DNA of 17,670 nucleotides. It comes from OMOG01 sp041485845 (GTDB taxonomy: Bacteria; Acidobacteriota; Terriglobia; Bryobacterales; Bryobacteraceae). A program made the position numbers and the translations under genes. The notes under the pieces are model-generated. The model was not told the DNA's origin. It searched no databases and saw nothing but the letters and a program-made list of their open reading frames with translations. Position 1 is the first letter of the stretch; every line of letters starts with the position of its first letter. Positions 6,418-14,144 of this stretch are shown piece by piece. The DNA lies in NCBI GenBank assembly GCA_041485845.1, contig JBGPKH010000111.1, positions 1 to 17,670 of the forward strand, read 5' to 3'.

Positions 6418-7184
6418 ACGACGTTCTCCGGCGCGAGCTGGAATACCACGAAAAACTGTACTCGGGATTCGCGCAGGCGCATTTCGCGCGTCCGGCGGTG
6501 CGCGCCTTGCGGCGTCACATGGTGGAGCGGATCCTGCGCGTGACCGGAGCCGGCGCACAGTCGCGCGTGTTGAGCCTGGGATGCGGGATCGGCGATACGG
6601 AGCTGCTGCTGGCGCCGCATGTGCGCGAGGTGGTGGGGGTGGATCTCTCGCCGGCGGCAGTGCGGCAGGCGCGCGCGGACGCAGCGAAGCTGGGAATCGG
6701 CAACGCGCGTTTCGAAGAGGGGACTGCGGCGCAGGGGAGCTTCGATGTGGCCATCGCGATCTTCTTCCTGCACCACCTGGCGGATGAGGCGCTGGCGGAA
6801 CTGCCGCAGAAGTTGGCCGGCATGCTGACGACGGGCGCCGTCTTCTATTCGCTCGATCCGAGTTGCCGGCGGCTGTCGGGGGCGTTGGGCAGGCGGCTGG
6901 TTCCGCGGCTGATGAAGAAGTATCAGACGCCGGATGAGCGGGAACTGGAGCCCGAGTCGACGGCGGCGCTTTTTCGCGGCGCAGGTTTCGACGCGCGGAT
7001 CGAGATGTACGATTTCGTTTCCTCGCCGCTGGCGGGTTTGTTTCCGGGATGGCGGTCGGGGTACAGGATGGCGCGGGTGGTGGATGGGGCGATTCTGCGG
7101 GTGGGATTTCTGCGGAGGGTGGGGAGTAACTTCGAGGTGATTGCGAAGCGGTCTACTTCGAGGGCCGTCGAGTCTCCAGGTTGA
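6414..7184 (+). CDS. Class I SAM-dependent methyltransferase
   Basis: The 256-residue product starts at GTG 6414, overlapping the upstream TGA as GTGA; the frame further upstream is antisense-like and unsupported. Motif I is VLSLGCGIGDTELLL (residues 52-66), the acidic motif II is VVGVDLSP (73-80), and motif IV is FDVAIAIFFLHHL (110-122). A C-terminal substrate region (about 150-240) has a basic stretch and a hydrophobic segment. The fold is the methyltransferase-11/25 type. The substrate is unknown; neighbouring lipid- or quinone-type methyltransferases share this look. It is the last gene of the redox cluster. Its final 32 bp overlap the 3' end of the convergent coiled-coil gene. Confidence 0.85.
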   Translation: MNDVLRRELEYHEKLYSGFAQAHFARPAVRALRRHMVERILRVTGAGAQSRVLSLGCGIGDTELLLAPHVREVVGVDLSPAAVRQARADAAKLGIGNARFEEGTAAQGSFDVAIAIFFLHHLADEALAELPQKLAGMLTTGAVFYSLDPSCRRLSGALGRRLVPRLMKKYQTPDERELEPESTAALFRGAGFDARIEMYDFVSSPLAGLFPGWRSGYRMARVVDGAILRVGFLRRVGSNFEVIAKRSTSRAVESPG

Positions 7185-7464
7185 GCACGCGGTCTTCGAG
7201 GGCGGCCATACGGATGGCAAGGTCGGCGTTGGCGACTTCAGTAGTGTGGAAACGCGCGGTCTGGCCCTTTGCGTGTCCGTGGAAGGCCGTGAGCAAGGCG
7301 GTTTCGATGTTGCGGGCGAACTCCTGCGCGCGCTCCTCGGCGGCGGCGATTTCTGCGCGGAGCACTTCGCCGAGTTGCTGGATCTCTGCGCGGAGCACTT
7401 CGCCGAGTTGCTGGATCTCTGCGCGGACGACGTCGCGAATCTGGTTGAGATCTTCGTTGATCAC
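7153..7464 (-). CDS. Small coiled-coil protein with an 11-residue tandem repeat
   Basis: The 103-residue protein is predicted almost wholly helical. The unit RAEIQQLGEVL occurs twice in tandem (about residues 14-35) and a third, diverged copy begins RAEIAAAEERA. The 11-residue period fits a hendecad coiled coil. A second helical region lies at the C-terminus (ADLAIRMAALEDRVLNLE), suggesting an oligomer. The start is GTG at 7464 with AGGAGAA 9 nt upstream. It lies 56 bp after the nicotinamidase stop on the same strand, so it could be the last gene of that operon; a TAGAAT at 7518-7513 could alternatively be its own -10. No family was recognised. Confidence 0.68.
   Translation of the reverse strand: MINEDLNQIRDVVRAEIQQLGEVLRAEIQQLGEVLRAEIAAAEERAQEFARNIETALLTAFHGHAKGQTARFHTTEVANADLAIRMAALEDRVLNLETRRPSK
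7352..7426. repeat. 33-bp tandem repeat, two full copies plus partial third
   Basis: Units beginning TCTGCGCGGAGCAC start at 7352 and 7385, and a third partial unit (TCTGCGCGGA) starts at 7418. The period is exactly 33 bp, which keeps the reading frame and adds 11 residues per copy to the coiled coil. The two full copies look identical, so this is a recent duplication or a slippage-prone array. Confidence 0.9.
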
Positions 7465-7520
7465 GATGTCTGGTTCTCCTGGTCGAAAGCGGTGTGGAGG
7501 GGCCGCTACTTGATTCTAAC

Positions 7521-8105
7521 TCACGAGGGCGCGATTGAGTGTGACGACGCCAGCGTCGCGCCACCGGCGCGCATCTCTTCCAGCGCGCGCTCCGAATCTT
7601 CGGCTTTCAGTGTCTCGATCGCGTCCGTCACGACGATCACCTGCCGCCCAGTCTGTAAGAGCCCGCGTACGGCGTACAGGACACAGATCTCGGTGACTAC
7701 TCCGTAGACCACACAGCGATCGCACTGGAGGCGGTCGATCACGCGGGTGAGATTCGGTGCCCGGAATACGTCCACCGTTTGCTTCTCCACGATGATCTGC
7801 TGGGCGCCTTCGATGGCGAGATCGCAATCCCGATTGGGGATCACGACGCGTTTTTCGAGCAGCGTGGTCTCGGCCTTGCGCTGTCCCCAGGTTCCAGCCA
7901 CGCAGTGGTGCGGCCAGATGGCGAACTCGGGATCGCTTTCGGTGTGAGCGTCGGTGGTGGAGACGACGGGTATGCCGTGGGCCGCGGCGAAACGATTGAG
8001 ATGCGCGATCGCGGGGACGATGCGCTCGGCCTGGGGCACGTACAGGGCGCCCGCGGGGTAGAGAAAATCGAGTTGCGAATCGATATCGAAGAAGGCGGTT
8101 TTCAT
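7521..8105 (-). CDS. pncA: Nicotinamidase (isochorismatase-like hydrolase)
   Basis: The 194-residue protein has the isochorismatase-like fold. The probable catalytic triad is D9 (FFDIDSQLDF), K108 (VEKQTVDVF) and C141 (GVVTEICVLYAV). Probable metal ligands are D52 and H54 (TTDAH) and H67 (WPHHC). The fourth ligand of the Mycobacterium enzyme, a His, is not in the same place; E60 could serve. The reaction would be nicotinamide to nicotinate. The start lies only 10 nt after the pncB stop, and the pair forms the deamidating NAD salvage route: PncA makes nicotinate and PncB converts it to nicotinate mononucleotide. This context lifts nicotinamidase above other isochorismatase-family functions. 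Confidence 0.83.
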   Translation of the reverse strand: MKTAFFDIDSQLDFLYPAGALYVPQAERIVPAIAHLNRFAAAHGIPVVSTTDAHTESDPEFAIWPHHCVAGTWGQRKAETTLLEKRVVIPNRDCDLAIEGAQQIIVEKQTVDVFRAPNLTRVIDRLQCDRCVVYGVVTEICVLYAVRGLLQTGRQVIVVTDAIETLKAEDSERALEEMRAGGATLASSHSIAPS

Positions 8106-8115
8106 CCGGCTATTT

Positions 8116-9429
8116 TCATTGGAGCAAGTTGTGGCGCGTGCGATCGATCAGCTCGCGCAACTCGCGGCTGTGGACGACCGGCCACGGCTCACTCACTTCC
8201 AATTGTCGCAGAGCGGGCGGGAGCTTCGCGAGCGATTCGGCGGCGCGCGTACGCGCCTGCTCGACCGACGGCAACGGCTCGATGAGGCGCCCTCCCAGCA
8301 TCACGGGCCGCAGCAGCGCTTCGCCCTTGCCGCATTCGCCGGAGCGCGCGAGAACGTCGCGGGCTTGGTCGCGGAAGATCTGCTTGGCGCCCGGGAGTGA
8401 GTTCTTATCTTCGCTGTACTTGGCGGTGAAGCGCTTGATTCCGCCGATATCCAGCACGACCAACTTGTAAGTAGCGCCGAGGGCGGGCGCGTCGGCGGAG
8501 GTGGCGAGCTGCGTACCGACGCCGAAGGCATCGATGGGTGCGCACGCCGCGACCAGGTCGCGAATGCGGTACTCGTCGAGGTCGCCGCTGGCCATGATCT
8601 TGGCGTCGGGGAGGCCGGCCTCGTCGAGAATGACGCGCACCTGGCGGGAAAGCCCGACGAAATCGCCGCTATCGAGGCGCACACCCCACAGCGGCTTGCC
8701 GAGCCTGGCCGCGCGGCGCGCGCCTTCGAGCGTGTCGTAAGTATCCAGAAGCTGGACGGTGGCATCGCCGAGCACGCGCTGGAGGCGCCGGAAGGCTTCC
8801 ATCTCGCAGGGGAACGACATGACCCAGGAGTGCGCCGCCGTGCCCATCACGGGAATGCCAAAGCGGAAGCCGGCGAGAGTGTTGCTGGTGCCGGCGCAGC
8901 CCGCGATATAGGCGGCGCGGGCGCCGAGCACGCCGGCTTCCGGAGTGTGGGCGCGGCGCGTGCCGAACTCGACCACGGAGCAGCCGCCCGCGGCTTCGAC
9001 CGAGCGCGCGGCCTTACTGGCGATGGAGGTCTGGAAAGCGATGGCCGAGAGCGCGTAGGTCTCGGGGATCTGCGCTTCAATGATGGGCGCGCGGATGGCG
9101 AGCACCGGTTCGCCGGCGAAAAGCGGGGTGCCTTCGGGGACGGCGAACAGGTCGCCGGTGAAGCGGAAGGTGCGGAGATAGTCGAAGAACTCGGGCGGAG
9201 CCAGGCGGAACTGCGGGAGGCCGCGGAGGTAGTCGATCTCTTCGGCGGTGAAGCTCAGGTTGAGGAGGTAATCGACCACCTGGGGCAGGCCGGCGGCCAG
9301 GACGAAATTGCGGTGGTCCGGCAGGCGGCGGACGGCCAGCTCGAAGGTAGCGATCTCATCGGCCTTGCCGCAGGCGAAGTAGCCGGCGGCCATGGTCAGT
9401 TCGTACAGGTCGGTGAGAAGACCGTTCAT
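8116..9429 (-). CDS. pncB: Nicotinate phosphoribosyltransferase
   Basis: The 437-residue enzyme catalyses ATP-assisted condensation of nicotinate with PRPP to nicotinate mononucleotide in NAD salvage. It opens with MNGLLTDLYELTMAAGYF, the usual family start, and carries FELAVRRLPDHRNFVLAAGL (29-48), EFGTRRAHTP (154-163), GTAAHSWVMSF (196-206, with H200 at the position of the phosphorylated histidine), LDTYDTLEGA (228-237), RLDSGDF (251-257) and SGDLDEYRI (281-289). ATG 9429 is preferred over the in-frame ATG at 9492, because the 21 extra residues would be encoded by the palindrome at 9439-9488 and do not match the family. It follows the DUF4340 gene by 63 bp and precedes the nicotinamidase gene by 10 bp. 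Confidence 0.93.
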   Translation of the reverse strand: MNGLLTDLYELTMAAGYFACGKADEIATFELAVRRLPDHRNFVLAAGLPQVVDYLLNLSFTAEEIDYLRGLPQFRLAPPEFFDYLRTFRFTGDLFAVPEGTPLFAGEPVLAIRAPIIEAQIPETYALSAIAFQTSIASKAARSVEAAGGCSVVEFGTRRAHTPEAGVLGARAAYIAGCAGTSNTLAGFRFGIPVMGTAAHSWVMSFPCEMEAFRRLQRVLGDATVQLLDTYDTLEGARRAARLGKPLWGVRLDSGDFVGLSRQVRVILDEAGLPDAKIMASGDLDEYRIRDLVAACAPIDAFGVGTQLATSADAPALGATYKLVVLDIGGIKRFTAKYSEDKNSLPGAKQIFRDQARDVLARSGECGKGEALLRPVMLGGRLIEPLPSVEQARTRAAESLAKLPPALRQLEVSEPWPVVHSRELRELIDRTRHNLLQ

Positions 9430-9438
9430 AGTGAAGCC

Positions 9439-9488
9439 CCGCTCCCTATGGTCGCGGCTCCGATCCGAGTCGCGACCATAGGGAGCGG
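9439..9488. repeat. 50-bp near-perfect palindrome between DUF4340 and pncB
   Basis: CCGCTCCCTATGGTCGCG (9439-9456) is the exact reverse complement of 9471-9488. Inside the arms, one G-T position and three more complementary pairs extend the stem to 22 positions around a 6-base loop (9461-9466). It starts 4 nt after the DUF4340 stop and ends 9 nt before the pncB ATG. There is no T-run on the minus-strand 3' side, so it is not a standard intrinsic terminator. The GGGAGCGG in the minus-strand 3' arm is the only Shine-Dalgarno-like stretch before pncB, so folding could hide it. It could be an interspersed REP-like element, an mRNA-stabilising hairpin or an attenuator. Confidence 0.9.
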
Positions 9489-9492
9489 TCAC

Positions 9493-10800
9493 TTACTTCT
9501 TTTTGGCCGCCGGGGCTTCGGGTTTCACGTCAGTCGCCGTCTGCTGCAGGATGCCCACTCCCGGTCCGTCCAGTACATAGATGCTCGGCTCTCCCTCACG
9601 TTGCGCAAAAAATTCTTCGCCTTGCTGCCGGATGGTCACCTTTTCGACGCGCTTCCCGTCGTTCGAGGTCACGGTGACGTCGAAAACCTGATTTCCGCCG
9701 CCGGTGTCGGCGAACTTGGTGGCGCTCATGTCGCGCAGTTTGTCGATCAGGGTCTGGACGCTGATATTGTCCATCGTCTTGCCCCCCGACATCCACTTGT
9801 CGCCGCTCTTGGTGTAGGTCACGCCCTTGACTTCGAGCTTGGTGGGATCGCTGAACCCGAAATCGAAGAGCTTCTTGTTGCGGAAGTCGTTGAGCTCTTT
9901 GTCGAGCGCCTGGCCGAGATCGGCGGGCACTTTGTACACGCCTTCCACGCCGGAGCTCTTAGCGTAGTAATTGTTGTCCTTGTCCTTGCGAACTTCCAAG
10001 GTCTGGTCGCCGCCGGCATCGGTGACCGTGGCAGTGGACACTTTAGCCGCCGCGGCAAATTTCTTGGCGTTCTCCGGCTCGACCTTGGGCGGATCCATCT
10101 TGGCATCCTTCAGCTTGGTGACCAGGCTGTCGACCTGCGTACCTTCGGCGCGCAGCGGGCGCGGTTTGAGGATCTGCCACTCGTTGGAGCCGTTCTTGCC
10201 GAACTCGATGGCCGGGCCCTTGGCCTGCAATTCCACGCGCGTGAGCTTGTCGGAATCGAAGCTGAGCAGCTTCTTGTCGCGCAGGTCCTCGGGGGTCTTG
10301 TCGAGGCTCGACTTGACGAAGCTGCCGATAGTGAAGATGCGAGCATCGTTGGGGAGCTTGGCATAAGCGCCGGAACCGGTCGGCGTGTCGTCGCCCACCA
10401 GGACCCGCTCGGTCTTGCCGTCCTTCTTGGTGACCGTGATATCGAGTGTGGGGTCGTTCAGCCCGTAAGGCTTGAGGTCAGTGGCTTGCTCGTCGATCAA
10501 TTTGTCGGCGTTGAGGGAGGCGAGGTTGGAGACGATCGAACTGACGGAATCCTGGTCGGCGCGAAGCGTTTGCGGCTGGACCATCTGCCAGCGGCCGTTC
10601 TCGCGGCGCAGGTCGATCACCTCGCCGGTCAGTTTCTTCACCCGGACTTCCTGGAACTGATCGTCGGGGATGGACATCAGCTTGGTATTGGCATTCGCCG
10701 GCGACTTGGCGGCGGCCTCCTGCTTCTTGTTCGACCACCATACCACGCCGCCCAGCGCAGCCAAAAGAACAACGGCAATCAAGAGTCCCTTCGGCTTCAT
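9493..10800 (-). CDS. DUF4340-domain membrane-anchored protein
   Basis: The 435-residue protein begins with a single hydrophobic anchor (MKPKGLLIAVVLLAALGGVV, with TM at about 5-22). A large, mostly beta, periplasmic region follows, with repeated modules of the DUF4340 type (ENGRWQMVQPQTLRADQDSV; NEWQILKPRPLRAEGTQVDSL; GDKWMSGGKTMDNISVQTLI). Each module has a Trp-containing strand followed by residues that set up a short helix with a V-x-S/T-L pattern. It is Lys-rich and ends in a basic alanine/proline tail. The start follows the GldG-like stop by 4 bp, and AAGAGGAGA overlaps that stop as the ribosome binding site. DUF4340 proteins are commonly linked to GldG-like ABC modules; their biochemical role is not known. 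Confidence 0.85.
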   Translation of the reverse strand: MKPKGLLIAVVLLAALGGVVWWSNKKQEAAAKSPANANTKLMSIPDDQFQEVRVKKLTGEVIDLRRENGRWQMVQPQTLRADQDSVSSIVSNLASLNADKLIDEQATDLKPYGLNDPTLDITVTKKDGKTERVLVGDDTPTGSGAYAKLPNDARIFTIGSFVKSSLDKTPEDLRDKKLLSFDSDKLTRVELQAKGPAIEFGKNGSNEWQILKPRPLRAEGTQVDSLVTKLKDAKMDPPKVEPENAKKFAAAAKVSTATVTDAGGDQTLEVRKDKDNNYYAKSSGVEGVYKVPADLGQALDKELNDFRNKKLFDFGFSDPTKLEVKGVTYTKSGDKWMSGGKTMDNISVQTLIDKLRDMSATKFADTGGGNQVFDVTVTSNDGKRVEKVTIRQQGEEFFAQREGEPSIYVLDGPGVGILQQTATDVKPEAPAAKKK

Positions 10801-10804
10801 GGAA

Positions 10805-12229
10805 CTATCTCCTCTTCCACCAGGTGACCATGCCGAACGCCACGACCCCCAAGGGGAAGACGACGACGCTCAGCCAGAACAGGAGGTTGACCTTCTGCGG
10901 GCTGATGGTCAGCGGCCGGTCCTCGGGCGCCTTGGGGCGGATGGAGATGAGATCCTCATCCGAGGTGAGCCAGTTGATCATGTTCAAAAAGAGGTCGCGG
11001 TTGCCGTTGAAGCGGATGAAATTGTTGCCCAGCCACAAGGAACTGCCCACCACTACGAAACGGCCGGGCGCAGACCCGTTGTAAGTGCCGGCCGCGGCGA
11101 GCGTGAGTGGTCCCTTCTTGTCCTTCTTGGGATCGAGCCGGATGTTGCCGGAGCTCAGGTCCGTGGTGGCGACGCTGTTGTCCGAGGTGGCGAAGAGCTT
11201 CGAGACGGAGGTCTTGTCGCCGTTTTTGACTTCCATTGTGCGGGCCAGAGGGAAGGCCGTGGCCACGTCCTTCATCTGGTTGACAATAGGATGCGATTCG
11301 TAGCTGGCCACCAGCGGAACTTCCGGGCCGAGACCGAAGACCTGGCCGACGCCGCTGGTATCGAGCGCGAGATCCTTGTCCATGGCGACGCCCCAGCTTG
11401 CCAATAGAGCTACCAGCGTGGTGTTTTCATCGATGGGATTGCGGCCCAGGTTGACCGGCGGATCGAGCAGGAACAACGCGTGACCGCCGTTTTCGACGTA
11501 CTCCTTGATGGCGTCGGTCTCGGGCTGCACGTAATCATGCTGCGGGCCTGCCACGACCAATATGGTGCAGTCCTTGGGGACCTCCATCTTGCCCGCGGGT
11601 GGGATGGCGCCTGCGGCCGGCGCCGGCGCGTTGGGGTCGGCGGTGGGCCGCAGCAGGGAGATGCTCTTGGCCTTGTAGTTGTTGCGTTCCAGCGCCGTCT
11701 TGGCGGCCAGGTACCCGCTGCGGTCGTTTTCGTCGATGCTGTGCTCGCCACTGCCGGTGATGAAGCAGGCATTCCGCTCGCCCGATTTCAGGGAGCGAAT
11801 GATCGCGCCGGTGACTTCCTCTTCGCTGAGGGTCTTGGCTTCCTCTTTGCGCGCGCCGCTGTCCACCAGGATGCTCACGTCGCGGCGAAAGCCCGCGGCC
11901 TTGGCCTGCTGGGGCTTCTTCACCGGGTCGATGTAATCGACGTGCAGCTTGGGGGAAAGGGAGGAGTAGCGGTCGAGCAGATCCTTGGCGGCCGGAAAGC
12001 GAGTCTGCTCGTCGAAGTACGTAATCTTGACGTCGTTCTTCAGCCCCCTCACGACCTTGATGGTTTGGTCCGCGAGACTGTACTGTTTGTTGGCGGTGGC
12101 GTCGTACGACTTGTCGTAGCGGTTGGCCAGGAAATTGATCGCGCCGAGTACGGCCACGATCACCAGGATGTACACGCCGGCGTAGGCGGTGTATTTGGTC
12201 TGTCTTGTCTGGAGCCAGGCAGTGTTCAT
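10805..12229 (-). CDS. GldG-like ABC transporter auxiliary protein
   Basis: The 474-residue protein has one TM helix near the N-terminus (about 15-34), a large extracytoplasmic domain and a C-terminal TM helix (about 447-468) with a basic tail. Family features are NRYDKSYDATANKQYSLADQTIKVVRGL (the sequence just after TM1), KITYFDEQ, the VTGAIIRSLKSGERNACFITGSGEHS segment and DAIKEYVENGGHALFLLDPP, typical of the GldG/DUF4350-like fold. A Pro/Ala-rich insert lies at about 203-218. In Bacteroidetes GldG works with GldA and GldF in gliding; in other phyla the homologous module is widespread without gliding, and its substrate is unknown. ATG 12229 lies 1 nt after the permease stop, with GGAGGG 6 nt upstream inside the permease's last codons. 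Confidence 0.85.
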   Translation of the reverse strand: MNTAWLQTRQTKYTAYAGVYILVIVAVLGAINFLANRYDKSYDATANKQYSLADQTIKVVRGLKNDVKITYFDEQTRFPAAKDLLDRYSSLSPKLHVDYIDPVKKPQQAKAAGFRRDVSILVDSGARKEEAKTLSEEEVTGAIIRSLKSGERNACFITGSGEHSIDENDRSGYLAAKTALERNNYKAKSISLLRPTADPNAPAPAAGAIPPAGKMEVPKDCTILVVAGPQHDYVQPETDAIKEYVENGGHALFLLDPPVNLGRNPIDENTTLVALLASWGVAMDKDLALDTSGVGQVFGLGPEVPLVASYESHPIVNQMKDVATAFPLARTMEVKNGDKTSVSKLFATSDNSVATTDLSSGNIRLDPKKDKKGPLTLAAAGTYNGSAPGRFVVVGSSLWLGNNFIRFNGNRDLFLNMINWLTSDEDLISIRPKAPEDRPLTISPQKVNLLFWLSVVVFPLGVVAFGMVTWWKRR

Positions 12230-12230
12230 G

Positions 12231-12998
12231 TTAAGCCCTCCACCGGAGCGATTCCATGGATCGCGCCGTAATGAACAAAGCGAAGAAGATCATGGATACG
12301 TAGAAGACGATGTCTTTGGAATCGAGCACGCCCTTGCCGAAGTTTTCGAAATGGGTGACGATCGACAGGTAGCTGACGACGCTGGCGGTGGCCCCGCTGT
12401 CAAACGCGGTGAACCAGCTCAGGAGCCACAGCAGAAGGCACACAAAGAAGGTGACGCCGCCGGCGATGATCTGGTTCTTCGTGGTGGTGGAGATGAACGC
12501 GCCGACCGCCAGCAGGACGCCGCCCTGCAGGATCAACCCGAGGTAGGCCACCAGGACCGGCTTCAGATCCGGCTTGCCCCACAGAAACAGCATGGCGAAG
12601 TTGAGCGCGGACATGCCCAGGATGCAGAGGTAGAGCAGCATGGCGCCGAGCCACTTGCCGAGGATGATCTCAAGGTCTTTGATCGGGGAGGTGAGCAGCA
12701 GCTCGATGGTGCCGGTGCGCTTCTCTTCGGCGAACAGACGCATGGTGATCATGGGGACCAGAAACAGCGCTATGGTGCTGGCGAAGCCCACCAGCGGGCG
12801 GATGATCTGCTCGTTGACGCTCATGGGCTGCGACTGGCCCATCATGGAAGCCTGAAAGCTGAAGCGCACAAAATCGCGGGCGGCGGTATAGAAGCCGAAA
12901 CCGAAAATCAGCCCGAAGAACGCCATCAACAGATAGGCGATGGGCGACGCGAAATAGCTCTTGAGTTCCTTCCTGCAAATGAGGAGTACGTTGTTCAC
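12231..12998 (-). CDS. ABC-2 type permease (GldF-like)
   Basis: The 255-residue protein has about six TM helices and the ABC-2 permease signature FAEEKRTGTIELLLTSPI (residues 89-106), which follows helix 2. N-terminal KELKSYFASPIAYLLMAFFG (10-29) is characteristic of the GldF/NosY-like family. The start is GTG 12998, giving VNNVLLICRKELKSYF, with AAGGAAGGAG 7 nt upstream. It overlaps the ATPase TGA as GTGA. The open frame extends far upstream, but that part is the shadow of the ATPase gene. It is the membrane half of the transporter whose ATPase is encoded immediately upstream. Confidence 0.88.
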   Translation of the reverse strand: MNNVLLICRKELKSYFASPIAYLLMAFFGLIFGFGFYTAARDFVRFSFQASMMGQSQPMSVNEQIIRPLVGFASTIALFLVPMITMRLFAEEKRTGTIELLLTSPIKDLEIILGKWLGAMLLYLCILGMSALNFAMLFLWGKPDLKPVLVAYLGLILQGGVLLAVGAFISTTTKNQIIAGGVTFFVCLLLWLLSWFTAFDSGATASVVSYLSIVTHFENFGKGVLDSKDIVFYVSMIFFALFITARSMESLRWRA

Positions 12999-14014
12999 TT
13001 CTGGTCTCCTTCCTTTCCCGGTTCCTTTGCCTGGGCCTTGTCCTTTTCCTGTTCCGAACCAACCTGTTTTTCGGAACTCGTCAGTTGCAGGAAGATGTCT
13101 TCCAGGCTGAGGCCGATGGCGCGCAATTCGTTCAGGCTCCATCCGGCGTTCACCACCGAGCGGGCCAGCTCCGCGCGGATGTGGCGGCCTTGCAGGCTTT
13201 CCACTTCGAACGCCAGCCTGCCGTTCTTGGAATCTTTCATCACCACGCGGCTCACACCCGAGACCTGTTCGAGGCGCTGCTGCACTTCGGTGGGGTTGGG
13301 GCGGCCGCTGGCGGCTTCCACCTCGAGAGCCACGGCCTCGGAGCCGCGCAAACGGTTGGTGAGGTTGGCCACCGAATCGATGGCCACCAGGCGGCCCTCG
13401 CTGATGATGATGACGCGCTCGCAGGAATGCTCCACTTCCGATAGGATGTGGGTGCTGAGGATGATCGTGTGATCGCCGGCCAGCGAGCGGAGCAGCTCGC
13501 GGATTTCGATGATCTGCTTGGGGTCGAGGCCCGAGGTGGGCTCGTCCAGGATCAGGACATCGGGATTGTGGATGATGGCCTGCGCCAGGCCGACGCGCTG
13601 GCGGTAGCCTTTGGAGAGCTTGCCGATCAGCTTGTCGCGCACGTCTCCGATGGCGCAGCGGCCCACTACCTCGTCTATGCGGCGCGCGATATCGCCGGAG
13701 GAGATGCCCTTCAGCTTGCCGACGAAGGTGAGGTACTCGACCACTTCCATTTCGGGGTAGAGCGGAGGCGTTTCGGGGAGATAGCCGATCCGCTTCTTGA
13801 CCTCCAGTGGGTTCTCCAGGACGTCGAAGCCCGCTACATTGGCTTTGCCCGTAGTAGGCGGGAGGAAGCACGTAAGGACGCGCATCGTGGTGGTCTTTCC
13901 GGCGCCGTTAGGGCCGAGAAAGCCAACGATTTGGCCCTTTTCGACTTCGAAGGAAATATTGTCCACCGCTAGCGTACGGGCGTATCGCTTGGTCAGACCT
14001 TCAACTTTGATCAT
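12995..14014 (-). CDS. ABC transporter ATP-binding protein (GldA-like)
   Basis: The 339-residue protein has an N-terminal nucleotide-binding domain with Walker A GPNGAGKTT (34-42), signature LSKGYRQR (133-140), Walker B VLILDEP (153-159), D-loop SGLD (161-164) and H-loop H189. The Q-loop position reads YLPETPPLYPEM, with Glu in place of Gln, common in the ABC-2/GldA/CcmA-type subfamily. A ~100-residue C-terminal extension (about 225-320) ends in a highly charged Lys/Glu tail. It is the first gene of the operon ATPase-permease-GldG-DUF4340. The ATG at 14014 has no strong Shine-Dalgarno. A consensus promoter lies 101-130 bp upstream, giving a leader of about 94 nt. Confidence 0.9.
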   Translation of the reverse strand: MIKVEGLTKRYARTLAVDNISFEVEKGQIVGFLGPNGAGKTTTMRVLTCFLPPTTGKANVAGFDVLENPLEVKKRIGYLPETPPLYPEMEVVEYLTFVGKLKGISSGDIARRIDEVVGRCAIGDVRDKLIGKLSKGYRQRVGLAQAIIHNPDVLILDEPTSGLDPKQIIEIRELLRSLAGDHTIILSTHILSEVEHSCERVIIISEGRLVAIDSVANLTNRLRGSEAVALEVEAASGRPNPTEVQQRLEQVSGVSRVVMKDSKNGRLAFEVESLQGRHIRAELARSVVNAGWSLNELRAIGLSLEDIFLQLTSSEKQVGSEQEKDKAQAKEPGKEGDQK

Positions 14015-14114
14015 AGTGCAGTGTTCCAGTCCAGAAAGACTCGGTTGTTAGCCATTTGGGCGCAGATAGGGCGCTCCGGAATGAGGCGCCAAAACGGAAT
14101 CCTTATGAAACTAC

Positions 14115-14144
14115 ATCATACGGACGGCGGGGAAGGGTTGTCAA
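14115..14144 (-). promoter_or_regulatory. Strong sigma-70-type promoter for the Gld-like operon
   Basis: On the minus strand, TTGACA (14144-14139, 6/6) and TATGAT (14120-14115, 5/6) are separated by 18 bp. Transcription would begin near 14108 and read into the ATPase gene starting at 14014. This is the best-matching promoter noticed in the window. It is probably constitutive unless the adjoining tandem repeat recruits a regulator. Confidence 0.65.

Noticed and set aside
8830..10827. A 665-codon open frame on the + strand
   Set aside because: It lies antisense to pncB and the DUF4340 gene, both with clear family motifs. High GC with biased codons leaves long antisense frames open. Its translation is Gly/Val/Glu/Asp-rich with no recognisable domain.
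12189..13472. A 427-codon open frame on the + strand
   Set aside because: It is antisense to the ABC permease and ATPase, which carry Walker and ABC-2 motifs. Composition is typical of an antisense shadow.
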